A DNA stretch of 9,247 nucleotides from NCBI GenBank assembly GCA_002733915.1, contig NVXN01000002.1, positions 161,477 through 170,723 on the forward strand. Reading direction: 5' to 3'. The stretch is from Aequorivita sp. (GTDB lineage Bacteria > Bacteroidota > Bacteroidia > Flavobacteriales > Flavobacteriaceae). Positions 6,372-9,247 of the stretch are shown piece by piece (position 1 is the stretch's first letter; the number at the start of each line of letters is the position of its first letter). The position numbers were made by a program, and so were the translations under genes. The notes beneath the pieces were generated by a model that had not been told where the DNA came from, ran no database searches, and worked only from the letters and a program-made list of their open reading frames with translations.

Positions 6372-7349
6372 CTACTCGATTTTGGCAGAATTCAATATCG
6401 ATTCCAACTCAAATTGCAAGTCCCTTTTTGAAACCGCAGGTGCATATGTAAAGCCTTCGAGAATTAAATAACGATTGTTTTTCTCATCACGCACTGCGTA
6501 ATTTACAAACGGGCCGCCCATCCAATCATCTTTTACTTCCCAGGTGCCCTTGGTTTCATAAGCAAATTTTCCGTCAATTTTAGTGGTGAAAAGATACGGT
6601 GCATACGCATCCTCGGTAATAAACTGTCCGTCATCTTCCACCGGCAATAGTTTACTTCCTATGGAATCCCGGATTTTAATTATGTCTCCCACGGCTGTGC
6701 TATCATTGGTGATCATATTCAATGGAACTTCATACACAAGTATGTTTGTTGTGCCGTCCTTTAAATCCTTGCGCATCCAGAAAAAACTGTCCGTTGCCTT
6801 GGCAATTCTGTACGCACTTGGAATTTGCATACTAACGCCCATTGCTTTTTTAAGGGAATCGGTTTTCAATAATGAAATGGCCGTTCTACGCTGACGTTCC
6901 TTTATTTCAGATTCATGAAGGGCCTCAATTATCTGAGCAGCATTTTTATTGATGAGCTCAACCAATTTTTCTTCGGAAGAAGCTTTAATAATCGCACCAG
7001 TTTGTGGTTTGGCATACTCATTTTTGGCGATGGTTACCTTATCTTCATCACTCAATACCACATACAGAAATAGCCTGTTGCTACGGGCAAAACCCGTAAA
7101 CGCCTCGGGTGGCATTTGGTTCATTGAGAAAAGGGGTTCGTCTTGTGGAAGGCCATCGGTAGGTGCAGCAAAGTTGTTTCGAATTGCTTCACCTACAACC
7201 CCATTCCACAGGTCATTCGGGGTAACAATCTGTAATGCGTTTATGTTTCCTACTGAATTGGGAACGAGCGATTTGTCTCTTTTACCCCCATCGTTACAAG
7301 AAGAAAGTACGACAACAAAAGAAAACAATAAAAAATAATATAGTTTCAT
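6372..7349 (-). CDS. DUF4837-type lipoprotein of unknown function
   Basis: The 325-residue product begins with a lipoprotein signal peptide: a hydrophobic stretch (residues 4-14) followed by the lipobox LSSC, with C18 as the lipidated cysteine. The mature protein has no further membrane segment. It therefore sits on a membrane in the periplasm or at the cell surface; an Asn-Asp-Gly-Gly sequence follows the cysteine. I recognise the overall pattern, including the early PNDLWNGVVGE segment (residues 44-54) and a C-terminal ILEGFTYAP region, as the DUF4837 family of Bacteroidota; its role is not known to me. The gene starts 21 bases after the transglycosylase stop, so the two are probably one operon. 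It converges on tatA at a shared terminator. A role in cell-wall maintenance is suggested only by the neighbour. The start is ATG at 7349, which places the signal peptide correctly. Confidence 0.88.
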   Translation of the reverse strand: MKLYYFLLFSFVVVLSSCNDGGKRDKSLVPNSVGNINALQIVTPNDLWNGVVGEAIRNNFAAPTDGLPQDEPLFSMNQMPPEAFTGFARSNRLFLYVVLSDEDKVTIAKNEYAKPQTGAIIKASSEEKLVELINKNAAQIIEALHESEIKERQRRTAISLLKTDSLKKAMGVSMQIPSAYRIAKATDSFFWMRKDLKDGTTNILVYEVPLNMITNDSTAVGDIIKIRDSIGSKLLPVEDDGQFITEDAYAPYLFTTKIDGKFAYETKGTWEVKDDWMGGPFVNYAVRDEKNNRYLILEGFTYAPAVSKRDLQFELESILNSAKIE

Positions 7350-7370
7350 TAAAAGGATGTTTTTGGGGAA

Positions 7371-8933
7371 CTATCCTTTAAAGATTTTAAGTTTAGTTCC
7401 GGGCTTTAAGTTATTGCCACTAATATCGTTCCAATTTTTAATATTTTGAACTGAAACTCCAGGAAATTTTTGTGAAATACTCCAGAGTGAATCTCCATTA
7501 CGAACTGTATACGTTTTTTCTGAGGTGTTACTTTGAACAGGTGCATTACTAGCTATGTCTTGTGAGCTCTTGTTTGGGTATATAATTAAGTTTTGTCCTA
7601 CCTTTACAGTATTACTGCGCATTCCGTTCCAACTTTTTATTTGGCTAACACCCACGCCATATCTTTCGGCAATTCTTCCTAAATAATCGCCTCTTTTTAC
7701 ACGGTAACGTACCTTTTCGGGCTGTTCATAGAGTTCAGGCATAGGTTTTTCAGCCTCTTCCACTTCTTCCTGTGCAAATGCATAAATAGCTGCTTCATTG
7801 GTAACAAATGTACCCACTGCAGTTAAAGGAAGCCGCAACATATAATTTTCATCTTTAATTACGGGTATAATTCCCAACTTATAAGAGGGATTTAAAAATT
7901 CAAGTTCTTCCCGGTCTAAGTTGGTAAGTTTGGCTATTTGATCTAATGTTAATTGTTGTCTGATTTTTATAGTATCGGTTGCAATATAAGGAATACGTGA
8001 GCCTTGTTTTTTAAAGCCATGTTCCTGTGCATATTCAAAAATATACATTGTAGCCAAAAATGCAGGTACATAACCCGCCGTCTCACGTGGAAGGTAATTG
8101 CGAAGGCTCCAGTAATTTGTCTTTCCGCCGGAACGACGTATTGCTTTTGAAACATTACCAGGTCCTGAATTGTAAGCGGCAAGAGCCAAATCCCAATCGT
8201 TGAAACTGTTGTTCAAGCTCTTTAAATATTTGCAGGCAGCCTCTGTAGCCATAATAGGATCTGAGCGTTCGTCTACATACGAACTTACATCCAAACCAAA
8301 CATTTTGCCTGTTGGATACATAAATTGCCACAGCCCAGTTGCACCTACTCTGGATTGGGCGCGAGGATTCAGCGCCGATTCTATAACCGCTAAATATTTT
8401 AATTCTAAAGGTAAATTGTGCCTGTCAAGTTCTTGTTCAAACATTGGGAAATAATATTCACTAAGCCCCATAAGTCGCTCCAAGGTTCCACGGCGGTTCT
8501 TTAGGTATTGTTTTATAACACTTTCTAAGGATGCATTGTACTCTACTTTAAAGGGCGTGCGGGCATCAAGATCTTTTAAGCGTTGCTTAAGTACTTCTGT
8601 GGGCAGTTCATCATAATCAACCACACCATAATCCTGATCGGTAATACTGTTATATATATCTTCAAAAAGATCAGATTTGTAGAGTTCTTTTAACCAAAGA
8701 CTGTCCTTTTTGCGGGCAAGGGCCATATCTTTTAAATCAAATACAGTGCTGTCTTTTAGAGATGTAGCTAGAACGGTGGAAGGTAATTCTTCAGCAATTT
8801 TTGAAACCTTGATAGAATCAACAACCTGAACTTTTTTAGTGTTCAGCTTCTTGCTTTGCTTTTTACCCTGCTGGGCAAAACTTATGCTGAAGGCTAGCAA
8901 CAACACAAGGGGGAGAATTTTGTTTAGTTTCAT
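7371..8933 (-). CDS. Secreted MltD-like lytic transglycosylase with SLT and LysM domains
   Basis: The enzyme is predicted to cut the MurNAc-GlcNAc bond of peptidoglycan with 1,6-anhydro product formation, in the periplasm. The 520-residue protein starts with a signal peptide (residues 1-20, probable cut after SFA). A charged region (about 25-150) precedes the SLT catalytic domain (about 160-300): catalytic E185 in AVIESALNP, ATGLWQFM (198-205) and AAYNSGPGN (252-260). A divergent LysM-like segment (about 321-369) follows, then two clear LysM domains at 409-452 (YRVKRGDYL) and 474-518 (YTVRNGDSLW), which bind glycan. There is no lipobox, unlike E. coli MltD. I chose ATG at 8933 because it begins the signal peptide; the in-frame TTG at 8966 would only add a charged tail in front. 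It is the first gene of a two-gene unit with the lipoprotein and has a good promoter about 110 bases upstream. Confidence 0.94.
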   Translation of the reverse strand: MKLNKILPLVLLLAFSISFAQQGKKQSKKLNTKKVQVVDSIKVSKIAEELPSTVLATSLKDSTVFDLKDMALARKKDSLWLKELYKSDLFEDIYNSITDQDYGVVDYDELPTEVLKQRLKDLDARTPFKVEYNASLESVIKQYLKNRRGTLERLMGLSEYYFPMFEQELDRHNLPLELKYLAVIESALNPRAQSRVGATGLWQFMYPTGKMFGLDVSSYVDERSDPIMATEAACKYLKSLNNSFNDWDLALAAYNSGPGNVSKAIRRSGGKTNYWSLRNYLPRETAGYVPAFLATMYIFEYAQEHGFKKQGSRIPYIATDTIKIRQQLTLDQIAKLTNLDREELEFLNPSYKLGIIPVIKDENYMLRLPLTAVGTFVTNEAAIYAFAQEEVEEAEKPMPELYEQPEKVRYRVKRGDYLGRIAERYGVGVSQIKSWNGMRSNTVKVGQNLIIYPNKSSQDIASNAPVQSNTSEKTYTVRNGDSLWSISQKFPGVSVQNIKNWNDISGNNLKPGTKLKIFKG

Positions 8934-9044
8934 CAGCTTTTTATTGTGTTTTGGGGATTTTAACAAACTCGCTTGATTAATACCTTTTTAGGGTTACCTG
9001 TTTATATTGTAAAAAATAACGCCTTTTTAAATAAAAAATTTTAT

Positions 9045-9075
9045 CAAAAATAATGATTTCGCGAAATTACACAAA
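9045..9075 (-). promoter_or_regulatory. Probable promoter of the transglycosylase-lipoprotein unit
   Basis: On the minus strand TTTG (9075 to 9072) is followed after 19 nt by TATTTTTG (9052 to 9045), matching both Bacteroidota promoter boxes exactly with standard spacing. Transcription would start near 9038, leaving an AT-rich leader of about 105 nt before the ATG at 8933. The site is 32 bases past the pgk stop, so the transglycosylase unit can be expressed independently of pgk. The spacer holds a 12-base palindrome, listed separately. I see no convincing terminator for pgk in this gap. Confidence 0.7.
9056..9067. repeat. 12-base perfect palindrome within the promoter spacer
   Basis: ATTTCGCGAAAT equals its own reverse complement. 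It lies wholly between the two promoter boxes of the transglycosylase unit, in a spacer spanning 9053-9071. Its position and its GC centre in AT-rich DNA would suit a dimeric repressor. Its role as an operator is an inference, and a short palindrome can arise by chance. Confidence 0.35.
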
Positions 9076-9106
9076 TTTTAAACGCAAACACCTAATATTG
9101 TGTTAT

Positions 9107-9247
9107 TTAACTTTTGCTATATACAGCTTTAATGCCTGGTAATGTTTTGCCCTCGAGCATTTCTAACATTGCACCACCCCCCGTAGACACATAGCTCACC
9201 TTATCTGAAAGGTTAAATTTTTGTACAGCAGCAACAGAATCGCCCCC
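9107..9247 (-). CDS. pgk: Phosphoglycerate kinase, C-terminal 46 residues only (5' part outside window)
   Basis: Pgk transfers the acyl phosphate of 1,3-bisphosphoglycerate to ADP in glycolysis, in the cytoplasm. Only the last 46 codons and the TAA at 9107-9109 lie in the window, with the frame open at the right edge. They carry the highly conserved C-terminal signature: [11 protein letters not shown] (residues 1-11 of the fragment), [20 protein letters not shown] (15-34) and LPGIKA (36-41). The aspartate of GGDS and the triple glycine belong to the nucleotide-binding C-terminal domain. The gene is intact as far as seen. It is on the same strand as the transglycosylase gene 173 bases downstream, but that gene has its own promoter. 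Confidence 0.96.
   Translation of the reverse strand, partial: GGDSVAAVQKFNLSDKVSYVSTGGGAMLEMLEGKTLPGIKAVYSKS

Noticed and set aside
6949..7338. 129-codon plus-strand open frame opposite the DUF4837-type lipoprotein gene
   Set aside because: It is antisense to a gene with a proper lipoprotein signal peptide; its translation has no family-like features and no promoter is seen before it.
8934..8966. Extension of the transglycosylase to an in-frame TTG at 8966
   Set aside because: It would place eleven charged residues before a complete signal peptide that begins at the ATG at 8933.
8934..9106. Terminator for pgk or a riboswitch in the long leader of the transglycosylase gene
   Set aside because: Only 4-base AT-rich pairings are visible, and I recognise no riboswitch motif.

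Overview
The window looks like a chromosomal segment of a member of the Bacteroidota, most likely the Flavobacteriia. The sequence is AT-rich. Strong Shine-Dalgarno sites are absent, and several promoters fit the Bacteroidota pattern (TTTG or TTG, about 18-23 nt, then TAnnTTTG). The protein families and their order (pgk, a SLT+LysM transglycosylase, a DUF4837-type lipoprotein, tatA, a membrane-anchored M23 peptidase, GH3, a DUF6909-type protein) are also typical of flavobacteria as I recall them. I cannot name a genus. The DNA is densely coding: no gene-free stretch exceeds about 175 bases, and I see no tRNA, rRNA, CRISPR array, insertion sequence or prophage.

Reading from the right edge on the minus strand: the last 46 codons of pgk; a 173-base gap with the best promoter of the window; a secreted lytic transglycosylase with two LysM domains; and, 21 bases on, a lipoprotein of the DUF4837 type. 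This pair faces the only plus-strand gene, tatA, and both units end at one long, perfect hairpin that can terminate in both directions. tatA diverges from a second minus-strand unit of five tightly spaced genes: M23 peptidase, GH3 acyl-adenylating enzyme, DUF6909-like protein, rmlB and rmlA. rmlA is cut by the left edge about 20 codons before its expected end.

Most genes concern the cell envelope. The transglycosylase and the M23 protein act on peptidoglycan, TatA belongs to the twin-arginine export channel, the lipoprotein is membrane anchored, and RmlA plus RmlB make dTDP-4-keto-6-deoxyglucose for surface polysaccharides. Pgk (glycolysis) is a housekeeping neighbour.

The least understood part is the GH3/DUF6909-like pair in the middle of the second operon. 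By eye, the C-terminal third of the DUF6909-like protein aligns with the nucleoside phosphorylase/nucleosidase fold, with counterparts of the key catalytic residues. I consider this the best candidate for an uncharacterised function here. Three start-codon corrections (M23, DUF6909-like, transglycosylase) and one genuine TTG start (rmlB) are noted below.
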